DNA of 44,573 nucleotides from contig CAINFC010000142.1 in NCBI GenBank assembly GCA_903847975.1, forward strand, positions 1-44,573, read 5' to 3'. Position 1 is the stretch's first letter. Every line of letters starts with the position of its first letter. This DNA comes from an uncultured Acidobacteriota bacterium. GTDB lineage: Bacteria; Acidobacteriota; UBA6911; CAINFC01. Positions 33,910 through 41,943 of this stretch are shown piece by piece. Position numbers and translations under genes: made by a program. The notes under the pieces were generated by a model. It searched no databases. It saw only the letters and a program-made list of their open reading frames with translations, and was not told where the DNA came from.

Positions 33910-33981
33910 GGAGAGCAAGCTTTCGCTTGCCTGCCCCAAGCAGAATCCCGCTCGCACGGCGCCGCCGGAAGGCGGAACTCC
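33910..33981. repeat. REP-like palindromic unit, intergenic
   Basis: Two perfect hairpins lie 31 bases apart: GCAAGC-TTTC-GCTTGC (33915-33930) and CCGCC-GGAA-GGCGG (33962-33975), bounded by GGAG (33910-33913) and CTCC (33978-33981). The arrangement resembles paired palindromes in REP/BIME elements. It is unlike the GGGACAYCCACTT family. It sits between the isochorismatase-like and kinase genes; the remaining sequence of this 294-base gap shows no coding features. Confidence 0.5.
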
Positions 33982-34130
33982 TTACAAATTTTTTACGGGC
34001 CGGATCCGGATCGACTCGTGGGAATTCCCGGGAACTCCCGGCTTTTTCAGGGCGGACATTTTTGGCCTGCCGGGGAAAAAGGGGTAAAATAAGGGAAAGA
34101 CGAAAACTTGTATTCCGCTGCTTCCATAAT

Positions 34131-36776
34131 ATGGATACTACTAAATCGGAATCGATCCGAGCGAAAGCGGGCCTGATCGGAGAAATCCTTTCCCACTACC
34201 GGATTATCGAAAAGCTGGGCCAGGGCGGCATGGGGGTGGTTTACCACGCCGAGGACCTCCGCCTCGGCCGCTCCGTAGCTCTGAAGATCCTGGCCCCGGA
34301 GCTGGTCGCCGAGGAAAAGGCGCGGCAGAGGTTCCTGCAGGAAGCCCGGGCCGCGGCCATGCTGGATCACCCCAACATCTGCACCATTTACGAGGCGGAG
34401 CAGGTCAGCGAAGACTTCTTCGTCATTTCCATGGCTTACTACTCCGGTCAGACCCTCAAAAACCGGATTGCCTGCGGCAGGCTGCCCGCGGAAGAAGCGC
34501 TGGACCTGGCCATCCAGGCGGCGCGGGGCCTGGCCAAGGCCCATGCCCATGGCGTCCTGCACCGGGATATCAAGCCCTCCAACCTGCTGATCACCGAGGA
34601 CCGTCGGCTGAAAATCGTCGACTTCGGGCTGGCCAAGCTGACCACGGAAGCGAAGCTGACCACCACCGGACGGGCTATGGGTACCGTGGCCTACATGTCT
34701 CCGGAGCAGGGGCGCGGCGAGCAGGTCGGCCCGGAAGCGGATGTCTGGTCCCTCGGTGTGGTCCTCTATGAAATGCTCTCCGGGGAGCTCCCTTTCAAGG
34801 GCAGCTTCGAGGTGGCTGTCCTGCAGTCCATATTGAAGGATAAGCCGGTCACCCTGGGCCGCCTGGTCGACGGCGTTCCCCTGGACCTGGAGCGGATCGT
34901 CGAGCGGGCGCTCGAGAAGCAGGCCAGAAAGCGGTATGCCGACGCATCGGAAATGCTGGCCGATCTCGAGAATCTCAGTAAAAAGGTAAACTCGGGCAAG
35001 ACGTGGTCCCAGCCTTCCCCCAGGCGGCTGGATTACCGGCGGAGCCGCTTCCTGGGTTACCTTCTCTCCGCCGTCGCCGGAGCTGCCCTGGTGGCGTCGG
35101 TATGGTGGCTGCTGCCGCAGGAGGAATCCTCTCGCTTCCCCCTGACCCAGCCCAGGCTGGTCCGAAGCGGAGACGGCTGGCAGGACGATCCCGCCCTTTC
35201 GCCCGACGGCACCCGCATCGCCTTTGCTTCCAGCCGGGAAGGCAACCGGGATATCTACCTGATCGGAGTAAGGGGAGGAAACCCGGTGCGTCTGACCCAT
35301 GACCCCGCGGACGAATACCGCCCGACCTGGTTTCCGGATGGAACGGCGATCGCCTTTGTAAGCCGGAAGGGCGGTACTTCCGGCATCTGGAAGATGGATC
35401 AGATGGGCGGCGGCGCCATTCTTCTGGTTGGAGAAGGGGCCTCGGATCCGGCGATTTCGCCGGACGGGAGCCGCATCGCCTTTTCCATCCCGGGGCCGAG
35501 CGGGGACAACCGGATCGGGCTGGCCTCCCTGCACGATCCGGCCGGAATCACCCTGCTCACCGGAGAAGAGGACGGGCTGTGGTCCCACCGGTCCCCCAGC
35601 TGGTCTCCGGACGGCCGTTCTCTCTGCTATCAGGACCAGCAGGATCTCTGGCTGGTTTCCGCGGCGGGTGGTCCGGCGCAACGCCTGACGAGGGAGGGGA
35701 AGCGCGACCGCCGGCCGGTCTGGTCGGGCGACGGGAAGTACATCCTGTTTTCTTCCTGGCGCGACGATACCCTCGCCCTGTGGCGCGTCCCGGCCGGCGG
35801 AGGGTCTGCGGAGCGGCTCACCCTGGGCAGCGGCTACGAGCAGGCCCCCAGTCTGTGCCGGGACGGATCCCGGCTGGCCTTCGCCACGCAGATGATTCAC
35901 CGCGAGCTGTTGCTTCGCGATATGGATTCGGGAAAGGAGGTGAAGCTGCAAAGCGGAATAAAGACGGACCTGGAGGTAGCCATCTCCCCGCAAGGGGATC
36001 GCCTGGTGGATGCCTCCCTTCACGGAGGCAACAGCGTCAACCTCTGGATGCAGGCACTGGAGGGGGACCGCCCGATCGGGTCGCCGGTCCGGCTGACCGA
36101 TGATCCGGGCTCGGCCTCCCATCCGGTCTTTTCTCCGGACGGGCAGTGGATTGCCTACTACCGCATCAATGACCGGCAGCGGGATATTTACGTGATCTCC
36201 GCTTCGGGCGGCCGTCCGCAGCGGATTACGGATGACCCGGCGGCGGACATCCACCCTTCCTGGTCCCCGGATGGAGCGAAACTAGCCTATTCCTCCGAGC
36301 GCGGCGGGAGCAGCCGGATCTGGGTCATCCCGGTTCGGGAAGGTCGTCCGGCCGGCGAGCCCGTTTGCCTGACGGATGGAAAATGGACCGCCCGTTTGCC
36401 GGTCTGGTCGCCCGACGGAAAGAAAATTGCCTACCTGGGAAGCCGGGGAAGCCAGTGCGAGGTCTGGATCATGCCTCAGGGCGGCGGTCCGGATGGAAGG
36501 CAAATCACGAACGGTGCGGAAGCGCAGCACCTTCGGTGGGACGCGGATACGAATTCTATCCTGGTCAGCGGAAACTGGGGGGGGAGCAATTTTGTTCTGA
36601 AAAGGGTGTCTCCGGACGGCAGGAATGTCGCTCTCCTGGTGCCGGAGGTCAATTTCGGTCCCCTGTTCTTTTCCGCCACCTTTGACCTGACACAAAAAGG
36701 AAAAAAGCTTCTTTATTTCAGCGGAGATATCCAAGGCGCAATATGGATTCTTGAGTTGCAGAATTTGACCCGTTAA
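34131..36776 (+). CDS. Ser/Thr protein kinase with TolB-like beta-propeller
   Basis: This 881-residue membrane protein starts at ATG 34131. The kinase domain (about 22-285) has GQGGMG (G-loop near 30-35), K52 (VALKIL), catalytic HRDIKPSN (H144, D146) and DFG (D164); an activation loop with many Thr residues (LTTEAKLTTTG) precedes the APE-like YMSPEQGRG. A single membrane helix lies at 308-329 (LGYLLSAVAGAALVASVWWLL). The outer region is a propeller of PD40/TolB-type blades (SPDGTRIAFASSREGNRDIY, SWSPDGAKLAYSSERGG). The outer propeller probably senses a ligand and signals to the inner kinase. The small gene 36806 begins 29 bases later, so they may be co-transcribed. Confidence 0.93.
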   Translation: MDTTKSESIRAKAGLIGEILSHYRIIEKLGQGGMGVVYHAEDLRLGRSVALKILAPELVAEEKARQRFLQEARAAAMLDHPNICTIYEAEQVSEDFFVISMAYYSGQTLKNRIACGRLPAEEALDLAIQAARGLAKAHAHGVLHRDIKPSNLLITEDRRLKIVDFGLAKLTTEAKLTTTGRAMGTVAYMSPEQGRGEQVGPEADVWSLGVVLYEMLSGELPFKGSFEVAVLQSILKDKPVTLGRLVDGVPLDLERIVERALEKQARKRYADASEMLADLENLSKKVNSGKTWSQPSPRRLDYRRSRFLGYLLSAVAGAALVASVWWLLPQEESSRFPLTQPRLVRSGDGWQDDPALSPDGTRIAFASSREGNRDIYLIGVRGGNPVRLTHDPADEYRPTWFPDGTAIAFVSRKGGTSGIWKMDQMGGGAILLVGEGASDPAISPDGSRIAFSIPGPSGDNRIGLASLHDPAGITLLTGEEDGLWSHRSPSWSPDGRSLCYQDQQDLWLVSAAGGPAQRLTREGKRDRRPVWSGDGKYILFSSWRDDTLALWRVPAGGGSAERLTLGSGYEQAPSLCRDGSRLAFATQMIHRELLLRDMDSGKEVKLQSGIKTDLEVAISPQGDRLVDASLHGGNSVNLWMQALEGDRPIGSPVRLTDDPGSASHPVFSPDGQWIAYYRINDRQRDIYVISASGGRPQRITDDPAADIHPSWSPDGAKLAYSSERGGSSRIWVIPVREGRPAGEPVCLTDGKWTARLPVWSPDGKKIAYLGSRGSQCEVWIMPQGGGPDGRQITNGAEAQHLRWDADTNSILVSGNWGGSNFVLKRVSPDGRNVALLVPEVNFGPLFFSATFDLTQKGKKLLYFSGDIQGAIWILELQNLTR

Positions 36777-36805
36777 CCCATTCATTTTCAATGCAAGGAG
36801 GATTT

Positions 36806-37114
36806 ATGGCCAGGAAGCAGAAGGAAGCAGTTCCAATCAAGGATGTATCCAGGGAAGTATCGGAGGCGCTGACAGTCGTTGCCGGAAAGTACAAGGAAAT
36901 CAATGTCCTGTTGAAAAAGTGCTGCTCCATGGAAGTGATTGCCAAAATTAAAGGTCCGTACAGGGACTCGGGGGATCCCATTGGAAATTGCGCTGTTCCG
37001 GATGAGCAGGGAGTGGACTTCACGGTGGGGAATGTTCAAACGGTTATCCAAAACCACATGGAATGCGATCGTGCCATCCTTCCTCTCATTAAGAAAGCAG
37101 GTCGGAAAAAGTGA
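36806..37114 (+). CDS. small Cys-containing protein, possible radical SAM substrate
   Basis: This 102-residue protein starts at ATG 36806 with a near-perfect AAGGAGGA site 4 bases upstream. It is highly charged, with Cys at 39, 40, 62 and 87 and many Lys; no signal peptide or known domain is seen. DNA composition is visibly more AT-rich than its neighbours. The adjacent radical SAM/SPASM gene begins 18 bases downstream and is in the same frame; only the TGA at 37112 separates them. Small proteins next to SPASM maturases are often peptide precursors (RiPPs), and the Cys residues fit thioether or other modification, but no leader/core split is evident. It could also be a free-standing regulator of the kinase. 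Confidence 0.6.
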   Translation: MARKQKEAVPIKDVSREVSEALTVVAGKYKEINVLLKKCCSMEVIAKIKGPYRDSGDPIGNCAVPDEQGVDFTVGNVQTVIQNHMECDRAILPLIKKAGRKK

Positions 37115-37132
37115 CGCCCGGCATGTCCGGTC

Positions 37133-38389
37133 ATGGCAGAAAGCAGCTCTCGGATGCGGGAAGGGGAACCATCGCCGGCCTCAGGCCTGAAAGCGCTCCA
37201 GGCGCTGGAGCTGGTGCTGACCGCTTCCTGTAACCTGGGCTGCGGCTACTGCTACCAGAACGTAAAAAATCCCGGGCGCATGTGCTGGGAGGTGCTGCAG
37301 CCGGCGCTCGGGCTGCTTTTCGATTCCGCCCCGAAGAAAATGGATGTCCTTTTCCTGGGCGGGGAGCCGCTGCTGGCCAAAGCGCTGCTGCACCGGGCCG
37401 CGGAGTTTATCCGTAAAAACCGGCCGCCGGGCAAACGGTTCCGACTGCAGGTCGGAACCAACGGGCTGCTTCTGGACCGGGCAACGGCCGATTTCCTGGT
37501 CCGCGGCGGCTTCGAAATCCGGCTGAGCTTCGACGGAATCGCTGCCGCCCAGGATCTTCGAGGCCGGAACACCTTTCGCCGGCTGGACCGGCTGCTGGAC
37601 CGCCTTCGGGAAGAGCACCCTTTCCATTTTGCCCGGCGGGTGGTTCTCTGCCTCTCCGTTTCCCCGTCAACCGTCGGGCATTTACCGGAATCCGTCCGGT
37701 ATTTCTTTTCCAAGAACGTTTCCCGGATCCTGATCACGCCGGTCCTGAACGGAGACGCCGAATGGCGGCTGGAGCGGATCGCGGAGCTGGACCGGGCCTT
37801 CCGGCAGGTGTTCGACGACAGCGTGCGGCTGTGGAAACGGAAAAGGAAAATTCCGGTCCAGCTTTTTCGCAAATCGGGTTTGTTCGGTTCCGGCGGATCC
37901 GGGCAGGAGAGGGAATGCGGCTTCCTGAAGGGGCTGTCGCTCACGGTCATGCCGGACGGCCGGCTCTTCGGGTGCACGGTGCTGGCGGAGGGCTACCAGC
38001 GCTACCCGGACCAGCCGCTTTTCGCGGAGAGCGTGGCGGCGGCCCTGCGGATCGGCGATCTGCGCGGGCCGGGGCTGGAGGAAAGGTACGCGGCGTTCCT
38101 CGATGCCGCCCGTCGAAGCAGGATGTTCAGCCACCGGGCGGAGAAGCACTCGGGCTACGGCACCTGCCTCGATTGTTCCTTTCTGACGGAATGCCGGCTC
38201 TGCCAGGCCTCCTGCCGCTATGTGCCCGGCAACCGGGATCCGCTGCGGGTGTCCGATTTCGGGTGCGCCTTCCACCGGGTTTCGCTGCAGTACCGCCGCC
38301 TCTTTCCGGTGCGCGTCACGCCCCTCGAGCGGCTGTTGCTCACCTCCCGCGCCGTTTCGCCCCGTGGGGCGCACACGCCAGAGCCGTAA
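37133..38389 (+). CDS. radical SAM/SPASM-domain protein
   Basis: This 418-residue enzyme has the radical SAM cluster C33-x3-C37-x2-C40 (SCNLGCGYCYQN), the SAM-binding LFLGGEPLLA, and a strand LSFDGIA. The C-terminal region has a set of Cys for auxiliary clusters: ECGFLKGLSLTVMPDG and LFGCTVL, then CLDCSFLTECRLCQASC and FGCAFH. This is the SPASM pattern of anaerobic sulfatase-maturing and peptide-modifying enzymes. No sulfatase lies in the window, so the small Cys-containing protein just upstream is the most likely substrate. No strong ribosome site is visible at 37133, consistent with translational coupling to the upstream gene. Confidence 0.88.
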   Translation: MAESSSRMREGEPSPASGLKALQALELVLTASCNLGCGYCYQNVKNPGRMCWEVLQPALGLLFDSAPKKMDVLFLGGEPLLAKALLHRAAEFIRKNRPPGKRFRLQVGTNGLLLDRATADFLVRGGFEIRLSFDGIAAAQDLRGRNTFRRLDRLLDRLREEHPFHFARRVVLCLSVSPSTVGHLPESVRYFFSKNVSRILITPVLNGDAEWRLERIAELDRAFRQVFDDSVRLWKRKRKIPVQLFRKSGLFGSGGSGQERECGFLKGLSLTVMPDGRLFGCTVLAEGYQRYPDQPLFAESVAAALRIGDLRGPGLEERYAAFLDAARRSRMFSHRAEKHSGYGTCLDCSFLTECRLCQASCRYVPGNRDPLRVSDFGCAFHRVSLQYRRLFPVRVTPLERLLLTSRAVSPRGAHTPEP

Positions 38390-38486
38390 GGCACGCCAGA
38401 AACGGACCCGTCAACCGCTTTTCATACCTCTGTCAGACAGCATCGAAATAACCGGATGGCTTCTTTCTTCCTTCCTGATCTTCCCG

Positions 38487-38518
38487 TCTTCCTGTGAAAA
38501 AAAGGGTTTACAGGAAGA
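38487..38518. terminator. inverted repeat between convergent genes
   Basis: TCTTCCTGT (38487-38495) pairs with ACAGGAAGA (38510-38518) over 9 bases, with a 14-base A-rich loop. On the minus strand this would be followed by a pyrimidine-rich stretch. It lies between the stops of the radical SAM gene and the ABC ATPase, and may end transcription from both sides. The rest of the 216-base gap is purine/pyrimidine tract without other features. Confidence 0.4.
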
Positions 38519-38605
38519 AAGGAAGGGCGGGAAGAAAAGAGGGATGGCCTGTCGCCAGCAAACGGGGGGGGATTTATTGTCGCGGCGGCCGGCCGGATTT
38601 TTCCC

Positions 38606-40114
38606 TCAGGATTCCGGGCCCGCGATGGCCGCCTGCAGAAGCGACTCGGGCGTCCATTCCCCGGCCGCCCGCACCGGGCCGAGCCGACCGCGGCTCATGA
38701 CTGCCATCCGGTGGCACATGCCGAAGAGCTCCGGCAGATAGGAGCTCACCAGCAGGACGCCCTTCCCCCGGGCGGCGCACCCGGCGATGGTTTCGTAAAC
38801 CCACGCCTTGCTGCCGATGTCCACGCCGCGGGTGGGCTCGTCGAGCAGCAGGATGTCCGCCTCCTGGTGCAGCAGCCTGGCCAGGGAAACCTTCTGCTGG
38901 TTGCCGCCGGAGAGCCTGCCCGCCGGCTCGTCGGGCGATTGGGCCCTGACGCCCAGTCGCTCCATCCAGCGGGCCGCCTGCTCCTTCCGCCGCTCCAGGT
39001 CCAGCCATCCCATCCGCGCATAGCACCGGCTGCGGGTCAGCGTCACGTTGTCGGCAATCGGCATCGGCAGCAGCAGCCCCTCTTCCTTGCGGTCCTCGCT
39101 CAGGTAGCCGAACCCCTGTCGGAGCCGGTCGGCGGGCGTCTGCCGGACGGGCGCCTCCGTCCCGTCCCCCAGTATCACGCGGCCCCCGGCGGCCGGCAGC
39201 AGCCCGAAAAGGGTGCGCAGCAGCTCGGTGCGCCCGGATCCGGCCAGACCGGCAATGCCCAGGATTTCCCCGGCGTGCAGCTCGAACCCCGCGTTTTTCA
39301 GCAGCGGCGGGGCGCGCAGCTCCCGGACCGAGAGCACCGCTTTCCCCCAGTCGGGCGTTTGGCGGGAGGGGAACAGCTGCGCGATTTCTCTCCCCACCAT
39401 CCGGGCGATAATCGCTTCGTCCGAAATTTCCGCCAAGGGGGCGGTCAGCACGCTCCGGCCGTCGCGCAGCACGGTGCAGCGGTCGGCCACCTGGCGCACC
39501 TCCTCCAGGAAGTGGCTGATATAAATCAGGCTCACCTGTTCCTGCTTCAGCCGCCGGATCAGGGAAAAGAGGGCCCGGGCGTCCTCCTGCGAAAGGCTGC
39601 TGGTCGGCTCGTCCATCAGCAGGATGGCGGTGCGCGCCGCCAGGGCGCGACCGATCTCCACCACCTGCTGCGCCGGCAGAGGCAGTTCGCCCACCCGCCG
39701 GTCGGGCGAAAGCTCCGGATGGCGGAAGGGGTCCAGCACTTCGCGGGCGCGGCGGCGCATGGCCTGCCGGTCGAGGAGTCCGCGCCGGCCGGGCTCCATC
39801 CCCAGGAGGATATTTTCCGCCACCGTCAGGTGCGGGCAGAGGGAGAGCTCCTGGTGGATCAGGACGATCCCCTGCTTCCGGGCCTGGAAGGGGTCCGCCG
39901 GCCGGAACTCCCTGCCGCGCAGCTCCATCGTTCCGCGGTCCGGAGCCAGCTCCCCGGAAAGGATCTTCATCAGGGTGCTTTTGCCGGCCCCGTTCTCCCC
40001 GATCAGGGCGTGCACTTCCCCCGGAAGCAGCTCCAGGCTGACCCCGTCCAGCGCTCGGGTGGCGCCGAAGCTCCGGGCGATGCCCTCGATGCGCAGAACC
40101 GGCCCGGAATTCAC
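38606..40114 (-). CDS. sugar ABC transporter ATP-binding protein (RbsA/XylG/MglA type)
   Basis: This 502-residue protein carries two ABC domains in tandem. The first has Walker A GENGAGKST (39-47), the Q-loop VLIHQELSL and Walker B AILLMDEPTSS. The second has the family-typical altered Walker A (GLAGSGRTEL), YLSEDRKEEGL, signature LSGGNQQKVSLARLL and Walker B ILLLDEPTRGVD. This is the CUT2 class for monosaccharides such as ribose, xylose or galactose. It starts at GTG 40114. Its partner, a CUT2 membrane permease, is not present in the window. It lies 25 bases after the substrate-binding lipoprotein gene. Confidence 0.93.
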   Translation of the reverse strand: MNSGPVLRIEGIARSFGATRALDGVSLELLPGEVHALIGENGAGKSTLMKILSGELAPDRGTMELRGREFRPADPFQARKQGIVLIHQELSLCPHLTVAENILLGMEPGRRGLLDRQAMRRRAREVLDPFRHPELSPDRRVGELPLPAQQVVEIGRALAARTAILLMDEPTSSLSQEDARALFSLIRRLKQEQVSLIYISHFLEEVRQVADRCTVLRDGRSVLTAPLAEISDEAIIARMVGREIAQLFPSRQTPDWGKAVLSVRELRAPPLLKNAGFELHAGEILGIAGLAGSGRTELLRTLFGLLPAAGGRVILGDGTEAPVRQTPADRLRQGFGYLSEDRKEEGLLLPMPIADNVTLTRSRCYARMGWLDLERRKEQAARWMERLGVRAQSPDEPAGRLSGGNQQKVSLARLLHQEADILLLDEPTRGVDIGSKAWVYETIAGCAARGKGVLLVSSYLPELFGMCHRMAVMSRGRLGPVRAAGEWTPESLLQAAIAGPES

Positions 40115-40139
40115 ACGGCGCCCCCCATCGGGAAGAAGG

Positions 40140-41126
40140 CTACGGCTCGACGGCCGGCGGATGAATCCATTCCTGGATGTCCGGGGCGTTCATGTTTTCG
40201 GCCGTCACCATGACCACCCCGGTGTCGATCCGCTGCGGCACCGCCTTTCCCTGCAGGTGGTCCAGCATGCTTTTGACTCCCAGGTAGCCCATCTTGTACG
40301 GGTTCTGCACCAGCAGCCCGTGAATCTCCCGCCGGGCCATGGCCTCCAGGAAGGCGTTGGTGGCGTCGAATCCGACCAGGGTGACCTTGCCCGCCTTCCC
40401 GGCGTCCTGCAGGGCCAGCAGGAACCCGGCGGTGGTGGATTCGTTGGGGCAGAAAATCCCCTGGATCTCATCTCCCAGGCGCTGCAGCAGGTTTTCCGCG
40501 GCCCGCTTGGCGGTCTCGCGGGTGGCCCCGGCGTACTGGTCGGCGGAGAGCACAACGATCCCCGGGTGGTGGCTCTTCATCTTGGCGAGGAAGCCCTCCT
40601 CGCGGGCCGTGGCGCTGGCCGATCCCTCCTGGAAGCGCAGCAGCACCACCTTGCCGCTGTCGAACAGCAGCGAGGCCAGGTGCCCGGCGGCGATCTCCCC
40701 GCTGCGGAAGTTGTCGGTGGCCACGAAGCTCAGGGTGTTCGGGCTGTCCAGGGCCGAATCGATGATCACCGCCGGGATGCCCGCCTGCCGCGCTTCCTCC
40801 ACCGGCCGCACCAGGGCCCGGTTGTCCAGCGGGGCCAGCACGATGCCGTGCACCCCCTGGCTGACGAAGCCCTCCACCACCTGGATCTGCTGCTCGCGGT
40901 CGTCCTCCCGCAGCGGGCCCTTCCAGGTGAGGCGCACCTTTTTATCTCCGCGGTTCTGCTCTTCGGCGGCCTTGCGGGCCCCGGCATGCACCGATTTCCA
41001 GAATTCCATGTTGGTAGCCTTGGGGATCACCGCGATCCGCAAGGCGTTCCGGTCGAAGCCCCAGTCGCACCCTGCCGGCAGCAGGGCGGCCAGCAGGGCG
41101 GCGGCCATCCGGATTTTTTTCTTCAT
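40140..41126 (-). CDS. sugar-binding lipoprotein of a CUT2 ABC transporter
   Basis: This 328-residue protein starts at ATG 41126 (GGGAA upstream). It has a lipoprotein signal (MKKKIRMAAALLAALLPAGC) and a Peripla_BP_4 fold: IAVIPKATNMEFWKSVHAGARKAAEE, VHGIVLAPLDNRALVRPVEEA, GIPAVIIDSAL, FVATDNFRSGEIAAGHLA and IQGIFCPNESTTAGFLLAL. These match ribose/galactose-type binding proteins. It should capture an unidentified sugar in the periplasm. It lies between the SIS-domain gene and the ABC ATPase gene. Confidence 0.92.
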   Translation of the reverse strand: MKKKIRMAAALLAALLPAGCDWGFDRNALRIAVIPKATNMEFWKSVHAGARKAAEEQNRGDKKVRLTWKGPLREDDREQQIQVVEGFVSQGVHGIVLAPLDNRALVRPVEEARQAGIPAVIIDSALDSPNTLSFVATDNFRSGEIAAGHLASLLFDSGKVVLLRFQEGSASATAREEGFLAKMKSHHPGIVVLSADQYAGATRETAKRAAENLLQRLGDEIQGIFCPNESTTAGFLLALQDAGKAGKVTLVGFDATNAFLEAMARREIHGLLVQNPYKMGYLGVKSMLDHLQGKAVPQRIDTGVVMVTAENMNAPDIQEWIHPPAVEP

Positions 41127-41154
41127 ACAGGTTCCCATCTGCGGCCATCGGCGT

Positions 41155-41916
41155 TCAGGCGGGGAAAATGCGCCGCTTGTATTCCTCCAGAGCCGCTTCC
41201 AGCCGCTCCTTCGGCGTTCCTTTTCCCGGGGCGTTGTGCGAGGGGTGGATGTAAAGCGGAACCCCCCGCGCGGTCAGGATTTCGGCGATGGTGGCCACCG
41301 TCATCCACACCACGGCCACGAACCCCACGGTGGACAGCGGGCCGATCTTTTCCGGCACCCCGGGCAGCTCCTGCGCGGCGTCTTCCGCCGGGACGCAGGT
41401 GTCGATCACCGCGTCGGCCAGCTCGAACAGCTTGTAGCCGCTGGAGTGCCGGGCCTTCGCCTCGGCAAAGGCCGCCGCCGACCCGGTGGCCACCACCTTC
41501 AGCCCCTGGCGCCGGGCCTCGAGGGCCACGTCGATGTTCACCTGGTTCAGCCCGGAGTGCGAGAAGATCCAGAGCGTGTCGCGCCGGTCGAGCGCGTGGC
41601 TCTTCATGATCTCCGTGCCATAGCCCTCCACCCGCTCCAGGAACACGAACTGGTTGACTCCCATGTCGCCGACGATGTGCGTGAAATAGGACAGCGGGGT
41701 CTCGATGATCGGGTGGAAGCCGACGAAGCTCCCGATGCGCGGATACATCTCCTCCACCGGCAGCGTGGCGTGCCCGCACCCGAAGGTGTGCACCCAGCGC
41801 TCCGCCTGGATGGAGTCGGCCATCCACTCCGCCGCCCGGCAGATGGGTTCCGTCTGCGTGGCGCCGATCCGGCTCATGGTCTGCTGCGCTTTTTCCAGCC
41901 ACTGGAAGGCAATCAT
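41155..41916 (-). CDS. SIS-domain phosphosugar-binding protein
   Basis: This 253-residue protein has a SIS fold: RWVHTFGCGHATLPVEEMYPR at the N-terminus and TLWIFSHSGLNQVNIDVALEARRQGLKVVA, the phosphosugar-binding strand-helix. It resembles the UPF0309/SIS group found near sugar-kinase genes. Such proteins isomerise or hydrolyse sugar phosphates, or bind them to regulate genes; here there is no DNA-binding domain. It lies 27 bases after the MFS gene and 28 bases before the lipoprotein gene. Confidence 0.87.
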   Translation of the reverse strand: MIAFQWLEKAQQTMSRIGATQTEPICRAAEWMADSIQAERWVHTFGCGHATLPVEEMYPRIGSFVGFHPIIETPLSYFTHIVGDMGVNQFVFLERVEGYGTEIMKSHALDRRDTLWIFSHSGLNQVNIDVALEARRQGLKVVATGSAAAFAEAKARHSSGYKLFELADAVIDTCVPAEDAAQELPGVPEKIGPLSTVGFVAVVWMTVATIAEILTARGVPLYIHPSHNAPGKGTPKERLEAALEEYKRRIFPA

Positions 41917-41943
41917 AGGTATTTCCTTTCGTTTTATCGGAGT

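Noticed and set aside
36777-38389. Sulfatase-maturing enzyme system
   Set aside because: The radical SAM/SPASM pattern would fit, but no sulfatase gene with a C/S-x-P-x-R motif was seen in the window.
38390-38605. Small gene between the radical SAM and ABC ATPase genes
   Set aside because: Short open frames exist there, but the region is a purine/pyrimidine tract with an inverted repeat and no ribosome site or family similarity.
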